This document shows positions 8,285 to 16,458 of a DNA stretch of 64,000 nt, one piece after another. The translations under genes and the position numbers were made by a program. Each line of letters begins with the position of its first letter. The first letter of the stretch is position 1. The DNA comes from Bacteroidota bacterium (lineage in GTDB: Bacteria; Bacteroidota; Bacteroidia; B-17B0; Aurantibacillaceae), in assembly GCA_030684395.1 (NCBI GenBank), contig JAUXTT010000004.1, forward strand, positions 248,001 to 312,000, given 5' to 3'. The notes under the pieces are model-generated. The model worked only from the letters and a program-made list of their open reading frames with translations. It had not been told where the DNA came from and made no database searches.

Positions 8285-9541
8285 TTAGCTATTACTCATA
8301 ACAGGTTTAGAATCTATAGCTTTGGAGTCTAAGGCATCCCGCAATCCGTTTCCTACCAACATAAAGGCAAGCACCATGATCATAATGGAAACTCCCGGAA
8401 TAAATGTTAAGTGCAAAGCATCTGCAGTAAAAATATATGCCCAATGATCGTTGATCATTTTTCCCCAACTGGCTGTTGGAGGTTGCGCACCTATTCCCAG
8501 AAAACTTAAACTTGCTTCTGTAAGAATTGCGCTTGCAAAGTTAGAAGCTGCAATAACAATAACGGGTCCCATAACATTCGGTAGCACATGTCGCATAATT
8601 AAACGATAATGCTTAAATCCTAAAGCACGGCCGGCTTCAATAAATTCCTTTTCTCGCAATGAAAGTACCTGACCACGAACAATACGTGCAACCTCCACCC
8701 ACATAGTTAATCCTACTGCAACAAATACCTGCCAGAACCCTTTTCCCAAAACCAAAGTAATAGCAATAACCAGTAATAAAGTTGGAATGGACCACACTAC
8801 GTTTATGAGCCACATAATAAAATCATCTATCCAGCCTCTGAAATAACCGGAGATAGATCCCAATAATAGTCCAAGGAATAAGGAAATGATCACAGCAATA
8901 AATCCAACACTCAATGAAACTCTCGTTCCAATCAGCATTCTGCTAAGTAAGTCTCTTCCTAAACGGTCTGTTCCTAACATGTATTTTTTACTAACAAGCA
9001 GGTTTTTTTCAATCTCTGCCTGCATGTCCTTTGAATTAACTTTAATTTTTTTACTGGTTGTGTATTGATAAAATTCTATTGTACCGTTTGCCTCATCGTT
9101 TTTCACAGGCATATTCCCATTAATGTCATAAACAACATCTGCCAGGTTGTAACGGATTTTTGTCCCTCTGTTGGGTTCATTCCCAGTGTATTCTTCAACT
9201 ACAATATCATTTCCGGAAAAGGTGTAATCGTAAACGGTAACATAGGTGTAATCGTTTTGTTTACCGCTCCACATCTTCTCAAAAATGTTTACATCGTGAA
9301 GAGATTCATTTTTTCGAATCTTTAAAAGTTTAATGCTGAATCCGGGCTTCTTGATTTGAAGCTCAGGTTTTTGTTCGTTAGCATCAGGGGAGGCATCAGG
9401 TGAGATCAGATAACCCAACACAAAAATAACAACAGAAATGACAATAATAGTAAGACCAAACATGGATAGTTTGTTTCTTCTGAAACGTTTCCAGGCAATT
9501 TTACCAAGCGAATCTGATCTTTCTATCTTACTTCTAAACAC
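8285..9541 (-). CDS. DppC/OppC-type ABC transporter permease
   Basis: Inner-membrane permease of the peptide/nickel ABC family. The 418 residues show an N-terminal OppC-type start with a membrane helix (about 29-47), a large extracytoplasmic insert (about 50-200), then five or so helices with the ATPase-coupling EAA loop EAGRALGFKHYRLIMRHVLP. The start is GTG at 9541, 4 bp after the upstream glycosyltransferase stop; no in-frame ATG precedes the first helix. No ATPase, second permease or binding protein is nearby, so partners must be encoded elsewhere. The substrate cannot be read from sequence. Confidence 0.88.
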   Translation of the reverse strand: MFRSKIERSDSLGKIAWKRFRRNKLSMFGLTIIVISVVIFVLGYLISPDASPDANEQKPELQIKKPGFSIKLLKIRKNESLHDVNIFEKMWSGKQNDYTYVTVYDYTFSGNDIVVEEYTGNEPNRGTKIRYNLADVVYDINGNMPVKNDEANGTIEFYQYTTSKKIKVNSKDMQAEIEKNLLVSKKYMLGTDRLGRDLLSRMLIGTRVSLSVGFIAVIISLFLGLLLGSISGYFRGWIDDFIMWLINVVWSIPTLLLVIAITLVLGKGFWQVFVAVGLTMWVEVARIVRGQVLSLREKEFIEAGRALGFKHYRLIMRHVLPNVMGPVIVIAASNFASAILTEASLSFLGIGAQPPTASWGKMINDHWAYIFTADALHLTFIPGVSIMIMVLAFMLVGNGLRDALDSKAIDSKPVMSNS

Positions 9542-9545
9542 AGTT

Positions 9546-10652
9546 CTATTTTAAGCTTCTTCCTTTCCAAATGGGCTTTATTACTAATGACATTATTGCT
9601 ATTAAAACAATATATATCGGATAAAGCACCACCATTAAAGGAAAAGCTATTAATGCCTTACCTTGTTTATGGAAAGTAGAACCTAAAAATAATAACAAAA
9701 AATCAATAATGCACTTGATTGTTGTGATAATTATAAAATAACCTGCCAATTCATGATAAAAAACAGATAAAACGCCTATAAAAAGCCATGAAATATTAGC
9801 TAAAAGAATACAAAAACCGGTAAATGCATTCCATAAATTCGGGTTTCGGGTATTTTTCCCTGCCCACCTTAATCGCTGATTCGTCATTCTTTTAAAAGAA
9901 TCTTCAGCCGGAGTAACAACATTAGCATTCAGATCTTTTAAATACAAAATTTTTCTTTCGGGCAAAGCTGCAATTTTATTCATTAAAAAAACATCGTCCC
10001 CCGAAGCAAGATCATCATTCCCTTTGTAACCATCTACTTTAGTAAAAACACTTTTCTTAAAACACAAATTTGCTCCATTACACAATATAGGTTTTTTGAT
10101 AAATGCAGTAGCACCGGTTAAAATGGTGAAAGCATAAAATTCCAGTCTCTGAAAAACATTTAGGAAACTGTTCTCTGACTTTAAGGTTACGGGGCAGATT
10201 AACATGTCAGCATCAGCTTTTATCTGCTCATCAATAATCGTCCTCAACCAGTTTACGTCCGAAATAGTATCTGCATCCCTTGTGATGATCAACTCGTGTG
10301 TCGCATTCTTAATTCCCTCCGTTAAGGCAGCTTTCTTTCCTTTTAAATGGGATGGAAGTTGGATAAGTTTAACTCTATTGTTTTTTATAATGCAGTTAAT
10401 AGTATCATCTTCCGAATGATCATTCACTACAATTAGTTCGACCAGCTCCTTTGGATAATTTTGAGAAGAGATGCTATCTATACAAGCAGCGATTGTTTTT
10501 TCTTCGTTGCGACATGGAATAATTATACTTACCGGAATAGTGATTTCGCCTATTGATTGCTTTGTATCATTGGCTATCCATATAATAGCAAGATAGAGCA
10601 ACCAGCAAAAATAAATTGTAATGATTACTATAGCTACAAGTCCGGCTATCAT
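9546..10652 (-). CDS. Membrane-bound GT2 family glycosyltransferase
   Basis: 368 residues. An N-terminal membrane helix (about 4-26) precedes a GT-A domain with SIIIPCRNEEKTI, the nucleotide-sugar pocket VVNDHSEDD, the metal-binding RDADT (DxD-like) and the acceptor motif QRLRW (about 250). Two or three helices follow at the C-terminus (about 265-360). The QxxRW motif and membrane setting resemble processive or lipid-linked GT2 enzymes. It lies between the UPF0104 gene (1 bp gap) and the ABC permease (4 bp gap), so a common role in a cell-envelope glycolipid or polysaccharide is inferred. Confidence 0.9.
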   Translation of the reverse strand: MIAGLVAIVIITIYFCWLLYLAIIWIANDTKQSIGEITIPVSIIIPCRNEEKTIAACIDSISSQNYPKELVELIVVNDHSEDDTINCIIKNNRVKLIQLPSHLKGKKAALTEGIKNATHELIITRDADTISDVNWLRTIIDEQIKADADMLICPVTLKSENSFLNVFQRLEFYAFTILTGATAFIKKPILCNGANLCFKKSVFTKVDGYKGNDDLASGDDVFLMNKIAALPERKILYLKDLNANVVTPAEDSFKRMTNQRLRWAGKNTRNPNLWNAFTGFCILLANISWLFIGVLSVFYHELAGYFIIITTIKCIIDFLLLFLGSTFHKQGKALIAFPLMVVLYPIYIVLIAIMSLVIKPIWKGRSLK

Positions 10653-10653
10653 T

Positions 10654-11622
10654 TTACTTTTGTGCTTTAAGCTCTTTAAATTTTATTTTACTTGAAAGTA
10701 TAACAAAATATCCAATTATAGAGGGAATAACAATATTGATAAGCCACAACAGTGTAGATGCGGTTACTAAAAGTAATTCGTTGGAATTAAAAGGTGAAAA
10801 CAATATAACCGCAATTCCCGCACGAATAGCTACTTCAATAAAACTGATCATCGGAATGGCTGACATCAACATAAATGAAACGGAAACGGGAACAAACAAT
10901 TCAAAATAATTTGCCTGTGCCCCACAACATTGTAAAAGCAATACATATTGAAGACTAAATACAAGGTAACGCAAAACCGATAGACCAATCAACTGCAGCA
11001 TAGTTTTTCCGGGATAAGAAACTTCACCTAACTTAAGCCGCTGCAAAAAAGAAACATGAGCCAGCTTTCTATAAACCGCTTCGATGTTTAAAATAACAAG
11101 CAGTAACCCTAACAATAAAGTGCAACAGGTAATAAATATAATGATGTATAAACTATTTCCTTCCTCTGTATTCCATAACCACAGAGCTGCACAGAGGATA
11201 CCAAACATCATGGTAGTAAACAACTGTGTGGCACCGCAAATAAAATGCGTTACCGAAACTTTGCTTCTGTTGTGTGGACTAAAAAACAAAATCCTTCCTG
11301 CAAACTCACCAAATCTTCCTGGAGTTAAATTACCCACACATAAGCCCGATAAAACACCTTTAACAGCTTTTCCAAAACTAATCTTCTCGATACTTGATGT
11401 GATATGTTGCCATTTATAGCTTTCAATCAGCCAGTTCGGAAACATTAATATGGAAGCTATAACAAGCGCGAATACTGCATGCGAATATTGCAAAGTGATT
11501 TTTAAATTCCCGACCTTTTCGGGTGTGAATTGCCCTTTTAATTTATACCATAAAAATAGAAAACAGGCAATCCCCAAAAGAATTTTGAGAAAGAGTAATG
11601 TGTATTTCTTGAGGATAGCCAT
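10654..11622 (-). CDS. UPF0104 / LPG synthase transmembrane-region protein
   Basis: 322 residues with about seven or eight membrane helices and the conserved spots of the lysylphosphatidylglycerol synthetase transmembrane family: GLCVGNLTPGRFGEFAGR (about 93-110) and SFIEVAIRAG (about 258-267). Stand-alone members without the C-terminal aminoacyl-transferase domain are often linked with glycosyltransferases and are thought to move or present lipids. It is first in the operon with the GT2 and permease genes. A TAGCTTTA box ends 4 nt before its ATG. Confidence 0.85.
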   Translation of the reverse strand: MAILKKYTLLFLKILLGIACFLFLWYKLKGQFTPEKVGNLKITLQYSHAVFALVIASILMFPNWLIESYKWQHITSSIEKISFGKAVKGVLSGLCVGNLTPGRFGEFAGRILFFSPHNRSKVSVTHFICGATQLFTTMMFGILCAALWLWNTEEGNSLYIIIFITCCTLLLGLLLVILNIEAVYRKLAHVSFLQRLKLGEVSYPGKTMLQLIGLSVLRYLVFSLQYVLLLQCCGAQANYFELFVPVSVSFMLMSAIPMISFIEVAIRAGIAVILFSPFNSNELLLVTASTLLWLINIVIPSIIGYFVILSSKIKFKELKAQK

Positions 11623-11626
11623 TGTG

Positions 11627-11634
11627 TAAAGCTA
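11627..11634 (-). promoter_or_regulatory. -7 box of the UPF0104 operon
   Basis: TAGCTTTA on the minus strand (7 of 8 to TAnnTTTG), 4 nt before the ATG at 11622. No clear TTG is seen at the -33 spacing. Confidence 0.35.
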
Positions 11635-11646
11635 CATAAATATTTT

Positions 11647-11771
11647 AGCCGCGGATTAACACGGGTTACGCGGATCATAAAATTAATTATGATGCAAAAC
11701 TAATCCATAACAGCATATTCAATTCAACCAAAATTTCATCTGTGATCCCGATAGCTATCGAGACTGCGGCT
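11647..11771. repeat. 125-bp imperfect palindrome upstream of ruvC
   Basis: The ends are AGCCGC (11647-11652) and GCGGCT (11766-11771), and an inner pair GGATCA / TGATCC also matches in inverted orientation. The left arm carries the phrase CGCGGATTAACACGG and the right arm carries a copy of the CCGATAGCTATCG palindrome (11746-11763). The element fills the gap between the divergent UPF0104 and ruvC genes and ends 7 bp before the ruvC -7 box. Confidence 0.55.
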
Positions 11772-11778
11772 TTTTCCT

Positions 11779-11786
11779 TACATTTG
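11779..11786 (+). promoter_or_regulatory. -7 box of ruvC
   Basis: TACATTTG is an exact match to TAnnTTTG and lies 6 nt before the ruvC ATG at 11793. The -33 position falls inside the repeat element and reads TCG rather than TTG. Confidence 0.5.
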
Positions 11787-11792
11787 CACCGC

Positions 11793-12344
11793 ATGTCAGA
11801 AAAAATCATACTTGGAATTGACCCGGGAACTGTGGTGCTGGGTTATGGTTTGATACGCGTAAAGAAGCAGAAGGTAGAATACATTCATTGCGATGTTATA
11901 AAAATGGGTAGCGATGAGGAACATACAGTTCGACTGAAAACCATTTTTGAATCCATTACAAAAGTAATTGAAGAGTATTGTCCGGATGAGTTAGCGATTG
12001 AGGCTCCCTTTTTTGGAAAGAACGTGCAATCCATGCTTAAACTCGGAAGGGCGCAAGGCGTTTGTATGGCTGCTGCATTGAACAAAGGAATTCCTGTAGC
12101 TGAATATTCGCCCAGAAAAATAAAACAAAGCATAACCGGTAATGGTAATGCTTCCAAAGAGCAGTTAGCCGCTATGATACAACGATTGCTTGACCTGAAA
12201 AAACTTCCGAAGTATTTTGACTCTACGGATGCCTTGGGTGTAGCTGTTTGTCACCATTTTCAGAACAACACACATAGTCAGGTTGGAAAAAAACACAACG
12301 GATGGAAGGCTTTTTTAGTTGAAAATCCTGAGCGAAAAGGGTAG
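11793..12344 (+). CDS. ruvC: Holliday junction resolvase RuvC
   Basis: RuvC cuts Holliday junctions symmetrically after RuvAB branch migration. The 183 residues carry the four acidic active-site residues of the RNase H-like fold: Asp10 in GIDPGT, Glu70 in IEAPFF, Asp143 and Asp146 in DSTDALGVA. The open frame extends upstream to 11742, but that part covers the repeat and the -7 box; ATG 11793 gives the standard N-terminus. It is not next to ruvA or ruvB; pyk follows 103 bp downstream. Confidence 0.95.
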   Translation: MSEKIILGIDPGTVVLGYGLIRVKKQKVEYIHCDVIKMGSDEEHTVRLKTIFESITKVIEEYCPDELAIEAPFFGKNVQSMLKLGRAQGVCMAAALNKGIPVAEYSPRKIKQSITGNGNASKEQLAAMIQRLLDLKKLPKYFDSTDALGVAVCHHFQNNTHSQVGKKHNGWKAFLVENPERKG

Positions 12345-12447
12345 TACTTGTAGTCCATAAAAAACAATGATCCTTTAAGATTCCCTTTATCATTTCTTTC
12401 ATTTATTCAGCGAATTTTGTACATTCGTGTTTTATCGAATATTATTT

Positions 12448-13878
12448 ATGGAATCGAATTTCAACAAAACAAAAATAGTTGCCACAATGGGTCCGGCAAC
12501 AGCAGATATAAAAGTGCTGGAAGAAATGTTCTTAGCGGGATTAGATATCTGCCGTATTAACTTCTCTCATGGCGATTATGAAGCAGTAATAAAAACAATT
12601 GAAAATATCCGTACACTCAACAAAAAGATGAACCGCTTCGTGGGAATTCTTGGAGATTTACAAGGTCCGAAATTACGTATCGGAATGGTGAAGAATAACG
12701 CGGTTGAATTAATTAACGGTAACGAGATCACTATTACCACCAAAGAGTGCGAAGGTGACGAACATGTTATTTATATCACCTATCCTGATTTTCCAAAAGA
12801 CGTTAAGGCAGGTGAGTTGGTATTGATAGATGACGGAAAAATTCATTTACGTGTTACATCCACCAACAAAAAAGACGAAGTAAGAGCAAGCATCATTTCA
12901 GGAGGGACTCTTTCTTCCAAAAAAGGAGTAAACTTACCTAATACAAAAATTTCATTGCCTTGTTTAACCAACAAAGATCTTCGTGACCTTGATTTTGCTT
13001 TGGAGCATGATTTTGACTGGGTTGGTTTATCCTTCGTTCGTTCGGTTACAGATATTGTAGAACTGAAAGAGATTATTAAACGTAAGAATAAAAAAACACG
13101 TGTAGTTGCAAAAATTGAGAAACCGGAAGCTGTTCGTGAAATTGATAATATTATTGATGTTACTGATGGTGTAATGGTTGCACGTGGAGATCTTGGAGTA
13201 GAGATGCCTATGGAGCAGGTTCCTATGCTTCAGAAAATGATAGTTAAGAAATGTATGAACGCTTCTAAACCGGTTATCATTGCCACCCAGATGATGGAAA
13301 GCATGATCACTAGTTTTACCCCTACACGTGCTGAAGTTAACGATGTTGCCAATGCAGTAATGGACGGTGCTGATGCTGTTATGTTGAGTGCAGAAACATC
13401 AGTAGGGAAATATCCTGTTAAAGTTATTGAGATCATGCGTAAGGTTATTGAGCAGGTAGAAGAAGTTGACTCGATCTATTACCGTGAAAATACTCCTGAA
13501 ACAAAAACCATCACTTTTGTAAGTGATTCTATTTGTTACAATGCCTGTACATTAGCGAAACAAGTGGGAGTAACCGCCATTATCTCTATGACCAATAGTG
13601 GTTATACAGCATACAAACTTGCGAGTCAACGCCCAAAAGCAAACGTGTTTATTTTCACTGATAATCGTTCTTTACTAACCGCACTGAGTTTAGTTTGGGG
13701 AGTAAGAGGTTTTTATTATGATAAATATGAGAGCACCGATAATACATTTATAGATATCCAGAAATTTGTAAAATCTCAGGGATTGGTAAAAGATGATGAC
13801 CTGATCATCAACATTGCCAGCATGCCAATGAATGAGCGTGGAAGAACTAATATGATGAAGTTGAGTTACGTTATATAG
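12448..13878 (+). CDS. pyk: Pyruvate kinase
   Basis: Converts phosphoenolpyruvate and ADP to pyruvate and ATP, the last step of glycolysis. 476 residues with the ordered TIM-barrel motifs: N-terminal TKIVATMGPA, RINFSHG, GDLQGPKLRIG, the metal and substrate site VAKIEKPEA and VARGDLGVEMP, and MLSAETSVGKYP; the B domain and C-terminal regulatory domain are present. The ATG at 12448 is chosen over a GTG 21 nt upstream because it gives the usual start. A possible -7 box, TACATTCG, is at 12420-12427. The gene converges with proC with no obvious terminator between them. Confidence 0.97.
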   Translation: MESNFNKTKIVATMGPATADIKVLEEMFLAGLDICRINFSHGDYEAVIKTIENIRTLNKKMNRFVGILGDLQGPKLRIGMVKNNAVELINGNEITITTKECEGDEHVIYITYPDFPKDVKAGELVLIDDGKIHLRVTSTNKKDEVRASIISGGTLSSKKGVNLPNTKISLPCLTNKDLRDLDFALEHDFDWVGLSFVRSVTDIVELKEIIKRKNKKTRVVAKIEKPEAVREIDNIIDVTDGVMVARGDLGVEMPMEQVPMLQKMIVKKCMNASKPVIIATQMMESMITSFTPTRAEVNDVANAVMDGADAVMLSAETSVGKYPVKVIEIMRKVIEQVEEVDSIYYRENTPETKTITFVSDSICYNACTLAKQVGVTAIISMTNSGYTAYKLASQRPKANVFIFTDNRSLLTALSLVWGVRGFYYDKYESTDNTFIDIQKFVKSQGLVKDDDLIINIASMPMNERGRTNMMKLSYVI

Positions 13879-13895
13879 CCCAACTCCATCTTATT

Positions 13896-14699
13896 CTATT
13901 GTTTTGAAAGTTCAAAAGACCTTTTAGTAGCACTTTGTAATGCCTGAGAAATGATCTCAGGCATTTTATTTTCTTCAAATACATTCAACGCAGCTTCTGT
14001 AGTACCACCTCTGGACGCAACTGTCTTTATCAAGTCGCTACAGGTTTTATCACTTTTATCAAGCATAACACCCGCACCTAATAAAGTTTGTCTTACCATT
14101 AACTCAGCGGTTTCTTCATCAATTCCAAGTTCCATGGCTTCGTTGATCATTTGTTTTGCCAGATAAAAAAAGTAAGCAGGTCCGCTTCCACTAATAGCAG
14201 TAACAGCATTCAACATTTCTTCCTGTTTTGTCTCTACAATTTTTCCGGTAACTCCAAGCAGTTTAGTTACTATTAATTTTTGTTCTTCCTGCATTTCCTT
14301 GCTGCAACAAAAAACAGTCATTCCTGTTCCATACATAGCAGGAGCATTGGGCATAGCTCTTACTACATACAAAGTACTTAAAGCTTGTTGCAGGTAATTA
14401 ATAGTAACTCCTGCCATAATACTTATCACCACACACTTTTTATTTAAACGACCTTTGAGATCCAAAACAAGCGATTCAAAATCCTGCGGCTTAACTGCCA
14501 ATAAAATAATATCGCAATTTTCAATTCCCTTCCCTACGGGAAGTTCGATAGTGGCAATGTTTTTTGTTTGCAGTTCTTTTCTTCTCGCTTCATTTTTTTC
14601 GATGAGCAATAAATTTTCTTTTTTTACAATTTGTTGTTGTGTGAAATAATGCGAATAGATCAATCCCATATTCCCACAACCTATAATACATAAGTTCAT
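13896..14699 (-). CDS. proC: Pyrroline-5-carboxylate reductase
   Basis: Last step of proline synthesis: NAD(P)H-dependent reduction of pyrroline-5-carboxylate. 267 residues with the Rossmann start CIIGCGNMG, LLAVKPQ, VRAMPNAPA (about 109-117) and the C-terminal dimer and substrate segment with AISGSGPAYFFYL and TVASRGGTTEAAL. An ATG 9 nt upstream (14708) is an alternative; the inner ATG fits family N-termini better. A -7 box at 14820 implies a leader of about 110 nt with several hairpins. Confidence 0.95.
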   Translation of the reverse strand: MNLCIIGCGNMGLIYSHYFTQQQIVKKENLLLIEKNEARRKELQTKNIATIELPVGKGIENCDIILLAVKPQDFESLVLDLKGRLNKKCVVISIMAGVTINYLQQALSTLYVVRAMPNAPAMYGTGMTVFCCSKEMQEEQKLIVTKLLGVTGKIVETKQEEMLNAVTAISGSGPAYFFYLAKQMINEAMELGIDEETAELMVRQTLLGAGVMLDKSDKTCSDLIKTVASRGGTTEAALNVFEENKMPEIISQALQSATKRSFELSKQ

Positions 14700-14736
14700 G
14701 GTATACATTTTTAAATTTAAAATAAATGGAAAACGG

Positions 14737-14812
14737 TCCCTTTAGGGAAAAAGATATATTACCCGCAAAGGGGCGGGAAAAAAGTGGGGAATATGTTTTT
14801 ACATGAAAACAT
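14737..14812 (-). other. proC leader with three small hairpins
   Basis: Between the predicted proC start site and its ATG are TCCCTTTAGGGA (14737-14748), CCCGCAAAGGGGCGGG (14762-14777) and an ATGTTTT...AAAACAT stem (14793-14812). They do not match a riboswitch I recognise; no T-run follows any of them in the direction of transcription that would make a clear terminator. Confidence 0.4.
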
Positions 14813-14819
14813 CGTGGTA

Positions 14820-14827
14820 CAAATGTA
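14820..14827 (-). promoter_or_regulatory. -7 box of proC
   Basis: TACATTTG on the minus strand, an exact match to TAnnTTTG; no TTG at the -33 spacing. It gives a leader of roughly 110 nt before proC. Confidence 0.4.
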
Positions 14828-14843
14828 GTGCTTTTTTTCCGCA

Positions 14844-14906
14844 CCTGCCTCAAAAAATGAATTATTTCATTCAGGCGGGGATTGCGCAGATGAACGCAGA
14901 TTTTTT
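14844..14906. repeat. Hairpin and CGCAGAT-type repeat remnant
   Basis: A stem CCTGCCT (14844-14850) / AGGCGGG (14873-14879) encloses an inner ATGAATTATTTCAT stem, followed by GCGCAGATGAACGCAGATT, the same phrase type as in the palindrome at 55535. Confidence 0.4.
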
Positions 14907-14923
14907 CTTGTGAATTGTATTTA

Positions 14924-15679
14924 TTAGAATTTAAAACTCAAGCCATTCCTTAAACTATACACCAATTCGGGGATTCCGGCTGGTTGTTTGGTATCATACA
15001 GCAAATTAAACCCGGTTTTAAATCCAAGGTGTTTGCTAATAATTAACTCAAAAGCAGTATCGTTTGCAATACGATAATCCGCAAAATCAGCAATGTTCGG
15101 CTGATAAAAAGTGGTGCTTGTAAGATCCGCATTTTTTCCTAAAGAAATGGAGAAAGTAAGATAAGAGCTCAAACGATTGGTAGTAGTTGCCTTCTTTTCG
15201 CCGGTGATCTCTTCATATTCGTACATATATAAAGTTGCAAAATACAATCGTGCATTCTTGTTTTTTATCAATTTGAAACGAGGACCCACTCCTGAAAGAA
15301 AACGTAAGTCTAGTCTTAAAATCTTATTGTATTGCACCTGGGTAAATACCTCGGCCGTAACCCTGTCAATAATCTTATAGTTATACCGAAAGTGTTGGAA
15401 ACCTGCATTTACAAAATCAGTGGTGCCGGCTTTTACAAAATTAACATCATTTAAAATGAGAAAACGATGCCTGTTATGTTGATACTGAATATGGGCATTA
15501 TTCCCTGCGGCTATCATTTGTTGGGTGTTTTGAGTAAGTGTAAAATTAAAATCTACTTTCCCAACCCAACCGTTGGTGTCGTTCAAAAAACGTTTAGATT
15601 CCACATTCACGACCTGTGCATTTGCTTCATAACAAATAATCAAACAAAATACAAGGGCTATTTTTTTCAGGAAAAACAT
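14924..15679 (-). CDS. DUF481-family outer-membrane protein
   Basis: 251 residues with a signal peptide (about 1-21, ending YEANAQ) and an all-beta mature part of alternating hydrophobic strands ending in a C-terminal aromatic (LSFKF), as in outer-membrane barrels. The NDTNGWVGKVDFNFT start and the NAGFQHFRYNY strand resemble DUF481 / YdiY-like proteins. Function in this phylum is not established. It starts 35 bp after the GLPGLI gene on the same strand and may be the last gene of that unit. A weak -7 box, TAATTTCG, lies 4 nt before its ATG. Confidence 0.7.
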   Translation of the reverse strand: MFFLKKIALVFCLIICYEANAQVVNVESKRFLNDTNGWVGKVDFNFTLTQNTQQMIAAGNNAHIQYQHNRHRFLILNDVNFVKAGTTDFVNAGFQHFRYNYKIIDRVTAEVFTQVQYNKILRLDLRFLSGVGPRFKLIKNKNARLYFATLYMYEYEEITGEKKATTTNRLSSYLTFSISLGKNADLTSTTFYQPNIADFADYRIANDTAFELIISKHLGFKTGFNLLYDTKQPAGIPELVYSLRNGLSFKF

Positions 15680-15714
15680 TTTGCGAAATTACTAAAATGT
15701 TGTGGGTTTAAGGT

Positions 15715-16458
15715 CTACCAGATTCCAAAATGTTCGCGAATCATGGCTTTTCCCCATTTCTGCTTGCCGAAATCTTTCTCTAACTTAGCTTTCAATTCAG
15801 TTGCAGAATAGATCTTTCCCTTAGTTTTTTTTGGCAAAAGTATTTCTGTTGAGGGTACTTGCAACTGAACCGTCTTCGCGAAATAAATAACTCCACCATC
15901 TTCTGTTGCCAATCCTAGTATTGCTCCGGGCAAACCCGTAAAACTCTCAGGACCTGTACTTATACTAATTTCATCACAATACCATGCATAAATCCGGGTG
16001 CTATCGTTTGCTTGCCATATAGCCTTACGACAGGAGTATCCGCAAATATTGCGCTTACTTTCCGTTACTTTCCACGTACGTTTATATAAACTATCCTGAA
16101 CCCACAGTGCTTCTCCCCAGATCGTTTTCATTGTTAAACGATCATTCCTTGTATAGTTTTGATACACCACATTCTTGCTGGTTGCCCAGCTCATCTTTTC
16201 TCTCAGATCACTTTCCTCCGGCTTGAAAACAGAGATACTATCGTTAAAATACAACTCGAAGATGTCCGTTTTATTTTTGTCTTCTTCTTTGAGCCAGTCC
16301 TTTACATCATCGTCTTTAAACTTTTTATATAAATTTGTTTTCCGTTCGTAAGTAATCTTCCCTGCAAGTATTTGTGCATTGATATTATTTAAGGAAACGC
16401 TCACAATAAAAGCAAGTGTCAAAAACAGTTGGTACCTTATTGTTTTAAAACATATCAT
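15715..16458 (-). CDS. GLPGLI family secreted protein
   Basis: 247 residues: signal peptide (about 1-29, ending NNINAQ), then the family signatures. These are GKITYERKTN at the start of the mature part, CGYSCRKA in the middle, and the motif that names the family, here as FTGLPGAILGL (about 180). GLPGLI proteins are periplasmic or secreted and of unknown biochemical role; they are regularly encoded next to outer-membrane barrel proteins. Its ATG overlaps the end of the barrel gene by 14 bp, which points to translational coupling. Confidence 0.9.
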   Translation of the reverse strand: MICFKTIRYQLFLTLAFIVSVSLNNINAQILAGKITYERKTNLYKKFKDDDVKDWLKEEDKNKTDIFELYFNDSISVFKPEESDLREKMSWATSKNVVYQNYTRNDRLTMKTIWGEALWVQDSLYKRTWKVTESKRNICGYSCRKAIWQANDSTRIYAWYCDEISISTGPESFTGLPGAILGLATEDGGVIYFAKTVQLQVPSTEILLPKKTKGKIYSATELKAKLEKDFGKQKWGKAMIREHFGIW

